Part shown: positions 17,926-27,452 of the stretch, in pieces
How positions within the stretch are numbered: position 1 is the first letter of the stretch
How the letters are laid out: the number at the start of each line of letters is the position of its first letter
Assembly (NCBI GenBank): GCA_027460605.1
Contig: JAPZAN010000236.1
Coordinates: forward strand, 1-36,093
DNA: 36,093 bases
From: Candidatus Methanoperedens sp.
GTDB taxonomy: Archaea; Halobacteriota; Methanosarcinia; Methanosarcinales; Methanoperedenaceae
Reading direction: 5' to 3'
Made by a program: the position numbers and the translations under genes
The notes under the pieces: model-generated
Told to the model about the DNA's origin: nothing
The model's input: only the letters and a program-made list of their open reading frames with translations
Databases searched by the model: none

Positions 17926-19761
17926 TTAATTCTCCTCATTTTTTTTAATCTGGTAAATTGTTAATATTAATGCAATCACAGCAAATATCGAGCTAAATCC
18001 GGGTGTTATGGGCGTATCACCAGCTACAATCGGTGCTGGTGTTGCTTTATCGACGGTCAGCTCTGGTAACTGCTGACGTTCTTTGATTGTGATGGACTTG
18101 TTTGCAGTTCTAAAACCCTGTTTAACAGAAGTTAACCTGTAATTACCCGCTTCTTTGAAGTTATATCTTAAAACTCCAGTTTCATTGGTCTTTCCTATTT
18201 CCCTGCCATTAAAAAAAACTATTGCATTTTCAACGGGTTTTGACATGGATTTAACTTCAATAAAAGCATCATCTGCTTCCCGAAGAGAACGTGGAACATA
18301 AATTGACATAACCTCATCGTACCCTTTCATTTTCAATATATAGTTATGTTCTCGCTCATCACTTGAATCGCGTACAGTAAAAAGTATTCTGTTGCCATCA
18401 GGGCTTAAGTATATTTTGTTGTAGTTATAAACAGCCGTGGATAAATTTTTAATAAGCGGCAACGGTTCAGTTCCTTCTGGATTTACTTTAATTAAAGAGT
18501 AATTGGTAATATAATATATTTTGTTATCTAATCCCCAGCCATAGACTCCCTCCATGTTTATAGAGTAGCTTTCTGGAAGTGTAACTTTATCGGTTCCATC
18601 AGAATTTACTGTATAAATGCTGCTACTACTATCAATACGAAAAGCTATCCTGTTTCCATTTGGACTCCATGTAATTTGGCTTATCATATATGGAATTAGT
18701 TTAGTAGACATTCCATCAATATCTAAAGCGTAAACCTTATTCAATCCCTTTTTATCATACATTCCAAAAAGTAATTTTTTACCATCCGGATTCCATGACT
18801 CGATACCAAAAGTTCCATTTTCGATTAAAGTGAGAGCACTGTCGTCAGTATTCAATACATAAATTCCATCTTCAGCAGTAAATACTAATTTTTTTCCGTT
18901 AGGCTCCCAAGCCAATTCTATGGCTTGCACTCCAGTAGTAAACTGCTGAACAGAAAAAGTATCGGTGTTAACAGTATATATCCCTCCATTCTTAAAGCCT
19001 ATAAAAGCGATTTTATTTCCATCTGGGTTCCATGCTGCACTATATCCAATTGCACTGGTACTTAGAGGAATCTGCTCAATAGTTGAATTTTCCACATCGA
19101 ATATTAATATTCGAGAATTCTCTTTTCCACCATCTATAATAACAGCCTGGCTCCCATCAAGGCTCCAACGGATAAATGGATCATCAAGTCCCTTCACCTC
19201 CGTCTGAATAGAGCCATTTATATCTGAGACTATTAATTTATTTTCCTCGCAATAATTTCGTACTTTGAATATAATCTTACCTGAATCTGAACTCCACCAT
19301 GTGGACTGTATAATACCAAAGGTACTATTCTTTGCCGCTCGAGCACTTTCCTCTGCTCTTGCGATATCAGTAATTTGAGTGCCGTCTGCATTTATCAAAA
19401 AAAGTGTGGAAACACTTTCAGGAATACCAAATGGAAAACCTGGATTGCAGCGTTCAAGGTTTTTTTTGTCATCAGCTGTGATATTTTTTGTAGTAAGATA
19501 TGTCTGGATTAAAATCAATAACTTAGACCCATCAGGAGACCACGAAATAAAAGTTTTATTGGAGTAATTAGGAACATTGAAATGAGTAGAATCAATCGAC
19601 TTAAGCGTCTCTTTTTCTACTATATCTGTGATTTCAATCAAGCTTTCAACTTTATCAGTATCTATAGTCATATATGCGGCTTTAGCTATATCAATTCCTA
19701 TAAAAACGAGTGAACTAATTAATGTAGTAAATATTATTACTGTGCCTATTTTGTTGTTCAT
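17926..19761 (-). CDS. exported TolB/WD40-like beta-propeller protein with Ig/PEGA-like C-terminal domain and PGF-CTERM-like anchor
   Basis: Repeated SWSPDGSKLLI / AWNPDGNKIAFIG / SWNPDGKKLLFG blades; C-terminus TPGFSSIFAVIALILTIYQIKKNEEN. Confidence 0.82.
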   Translation of the reverse strand: MNNKIGTVIIFTTLISSLVFIGIDIAKAAYMTIDTDKVESLIEITDIVEKETLKSIDSTHFNVPNYSNKTFISWSPDGSKLLILIQTYLTTKNITADDKKNLERCNPGFPFGIPESVSTLFLINADGTQITDIARAEESARAAKNSTFGIIQSTWWSSDSGKIIFKVRNYCEENKLIVSDINGSIQTEVKGLDDPFIRWSLDGSQAVIIDGGKENSRILIFDVENSTIEQIPLSTSAIGYSAAWNPDGNKIAFIGFKNGGIYTVNTDTFSVQQFTTGVQAIELAWEPNGKKLVFTAEDGIYVLNTDDSALTLIENGTFGIESWNPDGKKLLFGMYDKKGLNKVYALDIDGMSTKLIPYMISQITWSPNGNRIAFRIDSSSSIYTVNSDGTDKVTLPESYSINMEGVYGWGLDNKIYYITNYSLIKVNPEGTEPLPLIKNLSTAVYNYNKIYLSPDGNRILFTVRDSSDEREHNYILKMKGYDEVMSIYVPRSLREADDAFIEVKSMSKPVENAIVFFNGREIGKTNETGVLRYNFKEAGNYRLTSVKQGFRTANKSITIKERQQLPELTVDKATPAPIVAGDTPITPGFSSIFAVIALILTIYQIKKNEEN

Positions 19762-19855
19762 TTTGTTGCCTTATATTCATTTCTATCATCATAATAAAAA
19801 ATAAAAAATTTAAAATTTTAAATATTTTGCCAATCTATTGGTAGATGTTATTCTA

Positions 19856-20287
19856 TTAGTAGACCCTCAGCGCGAACTGGTAAGACAAAGCTTTCCAATC
19901 AGGCGTAGCGTATACATTTATATAGGATGAACCATCTGCCGAATTTACTATAAAGTTTCCTGCTGTTGATCCTTTAAGCTGTAAATTGGTATATGGTCCA
20001 TCAAATGCATCCAGCCTAGCTCCATTATTCCAATCGGCTGTATCTATCTGATACCATAGGCGATCGTTTCTAACTGTATTTGGTCTGTACCAGTCTTTGT
20101 CATAAGATGTAATAGTTCCCTGATAGATTGTCCACTCTGTAGTATACTTAGGCGATATTACTATATTGGCAGCACTTCCAGGGGTATCACCCGCATCTCC
20201 ACCGCTTGGCGGATCTGCCAGCGCCACACTGCTTAATATGCTAAGTACCATCAGAGCCATCACTCCTATTCTTATGCTTGCTTTCAT
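19856..20287 (-). CDS. exported protein with pre-peptidase C-terminal (PPC)-like domain
   Basis: Signal peptide; GGDAGDTPGSAANI...YQGTITSYDKDWYR resembles PPC domains. Confidence 0.6.
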   Translation of the reverse strand: MKASIRIGVMALMVLSILSSVALADPPSGGDAGDTPGSAANIVISPKYTTEWTIYQGTITSYDKDWYRPNTVRNDRLWYQIDTADWNNGARLDAFDGPYTNLQLKGSTAGNFIVNSADGSSYINVYATPDWKALSYQFALRVY

Positions 20288-20315
20288 TCTTTTTCACCTC
20301 CTTTTTCATTTACTC

Positions 20316-20518
20316 CGGAGGCAAAACAAGGCAAGCTTTAAGTGATTTTAAAGCATACTTTACAATGCCTACGGGCACCTGGGGTTCAGTTGCTCTTGTG
20401 GAACTGCTGAACTCCACATTTTTCATGGGCTGTAAAATCCGTTGTTAGAGTTTTATCTCCTCAACCTGCCAACTTTACCGACCCATTTTTATGTACAGGA
20501 TTTATTATTCATCTGTAC
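20316..20518 (-). promoter_or_regulatory. conserved structured leader, copy 3 (strand inferred)
   Basis: See copies 1 and 2; TATA box TTTATATA (reverse strand, 20541-20548) about 22 nt upstream of 5' hairpin GTACAG...CTGTAC. Confidence 0.75.
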
Positions 20519-20648
20519 ACCACCTAATTCTCATGTAATATATATAAATTTATCGTTTTTTTAACTTTTAAATGAGAAATTCAAAAAAGAAATATTTATA
20601 TTAACAAACAATATATCAAAATTAGGAAAAACGGTTAGTTAAAACAAA

Positions 20649-21500
20649 TTGAAATACGGAGGAGTTGGAATTTTCAATAACAATCCATACATATCAATCC
20701 TTAAATTAAAAGGAAGTATCGTTGACATCTCTGTTGTAGCGGTAACCTGCGCTGTTCTGGGAGTCTGGGATTACAGGGCAGCCATTGCAGCTTTCTCAAG
20801 TATAATGATCCACAGCGGATGCGATATCATAAACGACATTTATGATATCGAAATTGACAAAATATGTAAACCGAACGGTGCCATCGCATCCGGTCAGATC
20901 CCTGTGAAAAATGCGTGGATATATATGTTGTTTTTGTTTTCAACTGCAATTATTCTTTCACTTAACCTGAGCCTTGTATTATTTGGTGGTTTTTTAACAG
21001 GGATTATTGTGGGTGGTTTAATGTATTCACACCCTTTATTCAGGTACAAGGACAAACCCGGTGTTTCTATGGCAGTCATGGCATTGTACTTTGGTCTGGT
21101 ATCCTTGGGTGTCTGGAGTATATACTCCCCTGTTAATGTTGATAGTCTTGTGATCTCAGTTTATGTATTCATACTTGTATTTTGCCTGACTTTTATGAAA
21201 GATTTTAAGGATGTTGCTGGTGATGTTAATTCATTGCCACTAATGATGGGAATCCCAAGGGCTGCGAAACTTTGCAGCTTGCTGACATTACTCCCTCTCC
21301 TCCCTCTGAGATATCTAATCATGAAATATCCATATTTTTCAGTTGCTGCTGTAATCTATGCTGTGCTAATTGCAGGATGTATTGAAATCCTGCTAAAGGA
21401 TCCAGTAACTGAAGGAAAACTGCTCAAAGATAGGATGATACTGGCGCTGACAGTCCCAAATTGCTTTATATTATTGGTAAAGATGATGGTGTTAATATAA
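20649..21500 (+). CDS. UbiA-family prenyltransferase (GGGP synthase/digeranylgeranyl-type)
   Basis: DIINDIYDIEIDKICKPNGAIASGQI and FMKDFKDVAGDVNSLPLMMGI motifs; multiple TMs; TTG start. Confidence 0.85.
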   Translation: MKYGGVGIFNNNPYISILKLKGSIVDISVVAVTCAVLGVWDYRAAIAAFSSIMIHSGCDIINDIYDIEIDKICKPNGAIASGQIPVKNAWIYMLFLFSTAIILSLNLSLVLFGGFLTGIIVGGLMYSHPLFRYKDKPGVSMAVMALYFGLVSLGVWSIYSPVNVDSLVISVYVFILVFCLTFMKDFKDVAGDVNSLPLMMGIPRAAKLCSLLTLLPLLPLRYLIMKYPYFSVAAVIYAVLIAGCIEILLKDPVTEGKLLKDRMILALTVPNCFILLVKMMVLI

Positions 21501-21515
21501 AGGGAGTTAATACAG

Positions 21516-22151
21516 TTATTTTAAATTCCCTTCTGTATGGAAAAACTCTTTGAGTTTTTCTACTGCATTTTTATTAATGAAAAAATCACTTATTGTTTTA
21601 TATTTGCTTATTAGCATACTTATTTTTATATCTGGATACCTGGTCACAAGATAATTTTTAGCATAAACAGCAGCATCCTGGTCCGATGTTGCCCTTCCTG
21701 TTATTACTGCCATATTCTTATCCCCGTAACATTTATAAACATCCTTCAGGACAACGCAACCTGAAATCATCGGAGTTACAACAATATCCCCTTGCTCAGA
21801 GGCATACTCATCAGCCATTATTACATGCTTTTTCTCAATCTCAAGCAGTTGTTCTTCATTTTCCGCTTCAGCCAGTATGATGAATTCCGTTGCCAGCCCC
21901 ACACGCTTCCAGTTGGGAACGATGGTATATCTATCAATTATTCCATTCTGCTGCATGGTGCGTGTGTGATATGCCGCAGAATTCCCGTCTTTGAATTTCA
22001 GTATTTTTGCAAGCTCCGCATTGGTTATTTTACTGTCGGCAAGCAAGGTCAGCAGGATAAACATATCGGTTTCGTTTAAATGCGATACTTCGGATAGTGT
22101 TTGGGCGATTTTTTTAACCCGGTCTGGAATTATTTCATTCATTATAATCAA
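21516..22151 (-). CDS. Lrp/AsnC-like transcriptional regulator
   Basis: N-terminal wHTH LNETDMFILLTLLADSKITNAELAKILKFKDGNSAAYHTRTMQQNGIIDRYTIVPN. Confidence 0.65.
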   Translation of the reverse strand: MIIMNEIIPDRVKKIAQTLSEVSHLNETDMFILLTLLADSKITNAELAKILKFKDGNSAAYHTRTMQQNGIIDRYTIVPNWKRVGLATEFIILAEAENEEQLLEIEKKHVIMADEYASEQGDIVVTPMISGCVVLKDVYKCYGDKNMAVITGRATSDQDAAVYAKNYLVTRYPDIKISMLISKYKTISDFFINKNAVEKLKEFFHTEGNLK

Positions 22152-22251
22152 CGATACTAATTATTCGTTTAACTAAAAGAAGTTTTCGTTTAGAAAGGTT
22201 GCTCGCACCCACGCCCATTTATGCCGTATGCTTCTTTCGCGAAACCACTTT

Positions 22252-23109
22252 TCATACAAAATCATCCATAAGCCCGCTTATATCAACCTTATCAATCGCC
22301 TGCTTCACAAGCGGCATCTCCTTTATCTGCGGCAGCTCATCCTCATAAGTGGGCGATTGCACCCTGTAAAATACCCCTATTGGAATATGTTCGCCCCATT
22401 CCTGCGATTTTATAAACGCTACCATCTTATCCCCTGTATTATGTCCCGCTGCCTGGAGGTCATAGACCCTCTGCTTATACCAGTCATATGTGTTAACATG
22501 GTTGAAACTCACACACGGCTGGAACACATCGATTAATGAAAAACCCCTGTGTTTCACGGCGTCCACAATGGTCTTCTGGAGATGCTTGACATCACCTGCA
22601 AAACTACGCGCCACAAATGTAGCACCTGAGGAAATGGCAAGAGCAATCGGGTTCACTGGCACTTCGATAACTCCTGAAGGCGTTGATTTGGTTCTCATCC
22701 CCTTCTCGCTTGTGGGGGAGGTCTGTCCTGTTGTAAGCCCGTATATCATGTTATTGTGCACTATATAGGTCATGTCGATGTTCCTTCTCATTGCATGAAT
22801 GAAATGACACATGCCGATACCATATCCGTCGCCGTCCCCACCCACTCCAAATACTGTCAGTTCATGGTTTGAAAGCCTGACTGCCGATGCAACCGGCAGT
22901 ACCCTGCCGTGGATACCGTGCAATCCGTATGTTCTTAGCCAGTGCGGCACTTTACCAGAACAACCAATTCCCGAAATAATAGCAATGTTCTCAGGCTCGA
23001 TATTGAGCTCGACTATCGCGCCTTTAAGGGCAAGAAGGATACCGAAATCGCCGCATCCCGGACACCAGTTGGGCTTATCAATCGTATTGATATCAATCAT
23101 CCTAACCAT
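22252..23109 (-). CDS. 2-oxoacid:ferredoxin oxidoreductase beta subunit
   Basis: KPNWCPGCGDFGILLALKGA, GIGCSGKVPHWLRTYGLHGIHGRVLPVASAVRL, GGDGDGYGIGMCHFIHAMRRNI TPP motif. Confidence 0.93.
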   Translation of the reverse strand: MVRMIDINTIDKPNWCPGCGDFGILLALKGAIVELNIEPENIAIISGIGCSGKVPHWLRTYGLHGIHGRVLPVASAVRLSNHELTVFGVGGDGDGYGIGMCHFIHAMRRNIDMTYIVHNNMIYGLTTGQTSPTSEKGMRTKSTPSGVIEVPVNPIALAISSGATFVARSFAGDVKHLQKTIVDAVKHRGFSLIDVFQPCVSFNHVNTYDWYKQRVYDLQAAGHNTGDKMVAFIKSQEWGEHIPIGVFYRVQSPTYEDELPQIKEMPLVKQAIDKVDISGLMDDFV

Positions 23110-24850
23110 GCGCCACCTCCATAATTTCACGGTGTATTTCTTCGGGATAAAAAGGCCTGCCGTCGTATTTCAATATCTTATGACCCGCGCTCTTTCCAGT
23201 CTTTTCCCTGATAATATCCGCAAGCTGTCCGGTGAAATTATTCTCAACCACAACCGTTTTATTAGCAGAATCCATAACATTTGCCACTTTTTCAGATGGG
23301 AAGGGGCTTAAATATAATATCTGGAGGTAATTCACTTTCACCCCGTCTTTTTCAAGCATCATCATAGCCTCCTTTATCGGGCCTTTTGTCGAACCCGCCG
23401 CAATAATAGTGACCGCCGCATCCCCCGGTCCCACTAACTCTGGCTGTTTCAGCTCCTTTGCAAACGAATCAAGTTTCCTCATCCTTTTTTTCATCATCTT
23501 TATCCTGTTACCGATATCTTCAGTGATGTTACCCTCTTCATCATGCTCGTCGCTTGTGGCAGTGTATATTCCTTTTTTCGTGCCCGGGATGGTTCTCGGC
23601 GAAACGCCATTTTCGGTATACCTGTATCTCTTGAAAAAAGTTTTTTCATCGGAAGCGGCAAGCTCCGAAACTGTCGCGAAACTTCCCCGGTCTATTGTAA
23701 TCCTTCGTTGATCGAACTTTTCCGTTGTCTTGTGGCTTTCTGCAAGGTTCTTGTCTGTCAAAACAATAACAGGAGTCTGGTATTTCTCGGCGATGTTAAA
23801 TGCTTCCTGTGTCATGTAGAAGCATTCCTCGTTATCGCCGGGTATGAGCACCGGGCGCGGGAAATCGCCCTGCGAAGCGTTAAGAACGAATTTGAGGTCG
23901 CCCTGCTCTGACCATGTGGGCATTCCAGTACTGGGACCGGGGCGCATCGCCATGATTATTACAACCGGCACCTCTATCATCCCTGCAAGCCCGTAGCCCT
24001 CGGACATGAGACAGAACCCGCCGCCAGATGTGCCGCACATCGCCCTCACACCTGCAAAGCCCGCGCCGATTGCCATGTTTATTGCCGAAATCTCATCCTC
24101 CGTGTGCTTCACCACGATATTGAACCTGCGCTCGTTGGCTGCCATGAAATGCAGTAAAGAAGATGCTGGAGTCATGGGATAAGCAGAATAGAACTTGCAG
24201 CCGGCTTTTATAGCCCCAATGCAAATGGCGTCGTTGCCAGTAAGCAGCATTCGCCCTCCTGCCCCAATTTTTTCAAGTTTATAATTGAAATCGTCAGGGA
24301 AATTCTTTTTTAAATAATCATATCCGGCTTGGGCAGCCTTCGTATTATCATTGATTATCCGGTCTCCTTTTCGTTTGAACGTGTCCCTTATAACTCCGGC
24401 TACAATATCAAAATCATAATCGATAAGAGCAATAGAAGCGCCCAGGGCAACATTGTTTTTCATAATCGTCTCTGCGCCGATTTCTTTGATTATGTTATTA
24501 AGTGGCACAGGATAGAGCCTTAGGTCTTCCCTGAGCTCTTTACTGTCCAAAACTTCAGCGCTGTCATATATTATACCGCCGCCGGAAGTGAGTTCATCCC
24601 TGTGCATGAGTATTGTTTCTTTATTCAGGGCAATCAGCACGTTGACGCCCTTCACCTGTGAAAATATCTCCCTGTCTTCTACCCTCACCTGCAATGTGTT
24701 ATGACCGCCTTTAATAAGGGAGGGGTATTCATTGATATCATACACATGCAGACCGCCGCGTGAGCATGACTGGGAGAAAATAAGCCCTGTCGCCATTATT
24801 CCTTCCCCCGCTTTTCCGCCTATTTTCCATGTAAGCCTGTTTTTTTCCAT
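23102..24850 (-). CDS. 2-oxoacid:ferredoxin oxidoreductase alpha subunit (fused gamma-alpha)
   Basis: WKIGGKAGEGIMATGLIFSQSCSRGG (gamma) followed by AYPMTPASSLLHFMAANERR (alpha PYR domain). Confidence 0.93.
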   Translation of the reverse strand: MEKNRLTWKIGGKAGEGIMATGLIFSQSCSRGGLHVYDINEYPSLIKGGHNTLQVRVEDREIFSQVKGVNVLIALNKETILMHRDELTSGGGIIYDSAEVLDSKELREDLRLYPVPLNNIIKEIGAETIMKNNVALGASIALIDYDFDIVAGVIRDTFKRKGDRIINDNTKAAQAGYDYLKKNFPDDFNYKLEKIGAGGRMLLTGNDAICIGAIKAGCKFYSAYPMTPASSLLHFMAANERRFNIVVKHTEDEISAINMAIGAGFAGVRAMCGTSGGGFCLMSEGYGLAGMIEVPVVIIMAMRPGPSTGMPTWSEQGDLKFVLNASQGDFPRPVLIPGDNEECFYMTQEAFNIAEKYQTPVIVLTDKNLAESHKTTEKFDQRRITIDRGSFATVSELAASDEKTFFKRYRYTENGVSPRTIPGTKKGIYTATSDEHDEEGNITEDIGNRIKMMKKRMRKLDSFAKELKQPELVGPGDAAVTIIAAGSTKGPIKEAMMMLEKDGVKVNYLQILYLSPFPSEKVANVMDSANKTVVVENNFTGQLADIIREKTGKSAGHKILKYDGRPFYPEEIHREIMEVAHG

Positions 24851-25017
24851 TTAATCAACTCATTCCCTGTATGATGAAATCCATGTTTTTTATTCCAGCC
24901 GATCTCCTGATAAAAGATTGTATCCAATATGCAATATAGTTTATGGAATTCACAACTAATAATACTTTAACACCGCTTGGATATAACTCAAATAGCTGAA
25001 AGCATGATGGAAATCAT

Positions 25018-25105
25018 GCCGAGGTAGTCTAGCCAGACAAGGCGTCAGACTGATAATCCGATAGATCGCGTCATGTCATCGCGGGTTCGAATCCCGTCCT
25101 CGGCG
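25018..25105 (+). tRNA. class II (Ser-type) tRNA with apparent anticodon GAT
   Basis: 88 nt; acceptor GCCGAGG/CCTCGGC, discriminator G, D arm GTC..GGC, anticodon arm TCAGA-CTGATAA-TCCGA (A-C mismatch), 19-nt variable region, T arm GCGGG-TTCGAAT-CCCGT. Confidence 0.75.
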
Positions 25106-25129
25106 AAGTGATCATTCAGATGTTCTGCA

Positions 25130-25927
25130 CTATTTCAACCTATTAACCTCGCACCTCACCCCCTTCCCCTCACATCTCCTCAAAACTCTCTCAAAAACCT
25201 CGCTATAAAAATCCTCCCCCTTCAAAAAAATCCTCTCATACCCCGCAAGCAGCTCAGGCTTAAATCCCGCAATAAACTCCCTCACCCTCTCCCACACTCC
25301 TTCCTTCAACCTCAACCTGTCCACAAGCACATACTTCGGCTTCACCTCTGCAATAGCATCAACCAGCGCCTCAACATCAGTAATATACGGCATCACGGGT
25401 CCAAGAAAGACCCATGTTTTAATCCCATTTTTCGAAAACTCCGAAAGCGCGCGCAGCCTTTCCTCCACACTCGATGCGCCGGGTTCCATTTTAGCCCTCA
25501 CGCTGTCGTCAAGCGCCGTTAGCGTTACTCCCACTTCGATATTCGAAAACTTCTTCAGCAGGTCAATATCCCTCAGCACAAGCGAGGATTTTGTCTGGAT
25601 GCACACAGGAAAGTCGTGCATCAGCAGGAGTTCAAGGCACCGGCGCGTTATCTCGTATTTCTTCTCAGCAGGCTGATACGGGTCTGTAACAGTCCCGAGC
25701 CCCACAACGCCTTTTTTCTTTAGCCGAAGTTCTTTCGACAGGATGCGCGGGAGGTTCATCTTAACCTCCACAAGCTCGCCCCACTTCCCTTTATCCCAGT
25801 GGATGACCGACGACGCATAGCAATAGACGCAGGCATGCGCGCATCCCCTGTATGGATTGAGGGCGTAGTCCAGGCCGGGAAGTTTTGACGGGGAAAGCGC
25901 TGTTTTTGCCTTTATTTCTTTTATCAT
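25130..25927 (-). CDS. SplB-like radical SAM protein
   Basis: LNPYRGCAHACVYCYASSVIHW (CxxxCxxC), GTVTDPYQPAEKKYEITRRCLELL. Confidence 0.88.
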   Translation of the reverse strand: MIKEIKAKTALSPSKLPGLDYALNPYRGCAHACVYCYASSVIHWDKGKWGELVEVKMNLPRILSKELRLKKKGVVGLGTVTDPYQPAEKKYEITRRCLELLLMHDFPVCIQTKSSLVLRDIDLLKKFSNIEVGVTLTALDDSVRAKMEPGASSVEERLRALSEFSKNGIKTWVFLGPVMPYITDVEALVDAIAEVKPKYVLVDRLRLKEGVWERVREFIAGFKPELLAGYERIFLKGEDFYSEVFERVLRRCEGKGVRCEVNRLK

Positions 25928-25966
25928 ATCATCGGAGTTCGTATCGAGTTCGTATTAGTTCGTTGT

Positions 25967-27223
25967 TTATTTTCCAAAGAAATCCTCAAGCCCTCTCTGG
26001 TATAAGGTATTTTTCAATATAGTGCTCTCCTTTATCCACCGCGCCTTCGGGATGACAAGCCTCGTTGAAATATACACAAAGGCATCATCCAGGGAAGCGA
26101 ACTTCACCGGAGGAGTCCGAAGCGCAGCCCTCACGTTCTCCCTTACGTTCCACACTCCGACAGGCATTATATAACCCGGATGCGCCTCCCTCAATATAAC
26201 CACGCGCGCCTGCCTTTGCTCATTCACGAGGTATTCATTCACCGCAAGCCGCGCAGCATAATAGCAGCCCCCAATCTCGGCATACGTCGTTCTCCCCTCA
26301 AAACCCTCCGAGGACGACATTATCGCCACCTCCTTCCCGAACGGGTTCCAGACTGTATTTGGATACCATGCCTCGATAAGCTCATAGCTCCAGGCACGCG
26401 GCATCATCAATACCACGAACCTGTTATCAAGCTGCCATGATTCAAAAACAAGGAATTCGTTAATCAAAGGGAAATCTTTCATTTTCTCCATCAGGTTTGC
26501 GCCAATCATACTGTCAACTGCTGTAATACTCCACCGCGTGGGAACAAAGCGGCGGGCTTTTCCTTCCCCGAAAGAGCCTACACTAAAGGCTTTCTGGATG
26601 CTTGAGACAAGAGTATCCCTTTTGTAAAGCTCAAGCACCGCATCCTTTGCCTTGAGGTCGGTATCATTGTATGCTTTCTCCATCCTCTGGTCGAATTTCG
26701 TGTTCCCAACATCGATTTTCTTAAGAGGCGCTGTCGGGCCGAAAGGCTGGACCTCGTCATCGAGCACAAGCCTTGCTGTTGGTTTTTTCAGGAATTCAGC
26801 CTCAACATCCACGGGGGATGCGGACAGCGCCATCTCGCGGGTAGCTTCTACGATGCGGCTGCCTTCAAGGTCTCTTATATGAACAAGATGCTTGCCGCGA
26901 ACAAGCTGTGTGCGGAAATCCACGATATCGTCGATACTCTTTCCTATCCACATTTCAGGCGTGTCAAGAAGAGTTGTGTCGCCGTGCGATGGCGGGATTA
27001 ACGGGCCTACGGACACGTATGGATAGCCGATTCTTCCCACGAACACGCCGGGCGGCGAAGAGCCGTCGATGTTCAGGCTGTCGGTGAGCGGCTTGACTTT
27101 TGCTCTTGAATAGAATTTAACAAGGACGGGACACCTCTGTTTTCCGCATAATAATTTTGCGCCCCGGCAAAGAATGCACAGGGTATCACTGGCGCCGCTA
27201 AATAGCGAATCCGGGCTTTCCAT
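25967..27223 (-). CDS. Nre-family DNA repair protein (NreA-like) with C-terminal PIP box
   Basis: Zn-finger CILCRGAKLLCGKQRCP; SSPPGVFVGRIGYPYVSVGPLIPP; C-terminus QRGLEDFFGK; likely start ATG of MESPDSLFSG. Confidence 0.85.
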   Translation of the reverse strand: MESPDSLFSGASDTLCILCRGAKLLCGKQRCPVLVKFYSRAKVKPLTDSLNIDGSSPPGVFVGRIGYPYVSVGPLIPPSHGDTTLLDTPEMWIGKSIDDIVDFRTQLVRGKHLVHIRDLEGSRIVEATREMALSASPVDVEAEFLKKPTARLVLDDEVQPFGPTAPLKKIDVGNTKFDQRMEKAYNDTDLKAKDAVLELYKRDTLVSSIQKAFSVGSFGEGKARRFVPTRWSITAVDSMIGANLMEKMKDFPLINEFLVFESWQLDNRFVVLMMPRAWSYELIEAWYPNTVWNPFGKEVAIMSSSEGFEGRTTYAEIGGCYYAARLAVNEYLVNEQRQARVVILREAHPGYIMPVGVWNVRENVRAALRTPPVKFASLDDAFVYISTRLVIPKARWIKESTILKNTLYQRGLEDFFGK

Positions 27224-27331
27224 ATATTTATTGACGATATGCAGGGATATAATATAAACGCAAGCCCGGTGAAAGTATTGTTGAGAACCTAATTTAAACA
27301 TATTCTTGTGAATACTTCGCGTACTTGGCGC

Positions 27332-27363
27332 CTTTGCGGTGAGCTAAGTTTTACACCGCAAAG
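27332..27363. repeat. 10-bp perfect inverted repeat CTTTGCGGTG...CACCGCAAAG
   Basis: 27332-27341 and 27354-27363. Confidence 0.9.
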
Positions 27364-27452
27364 TCGCAAAGACCGCAAAGATAGTTTAAATTGTATAGTT
27401 CTTAACCATAATTCTGACAAAAGGATTATACCATACAGAGTAATTAAGCCGA

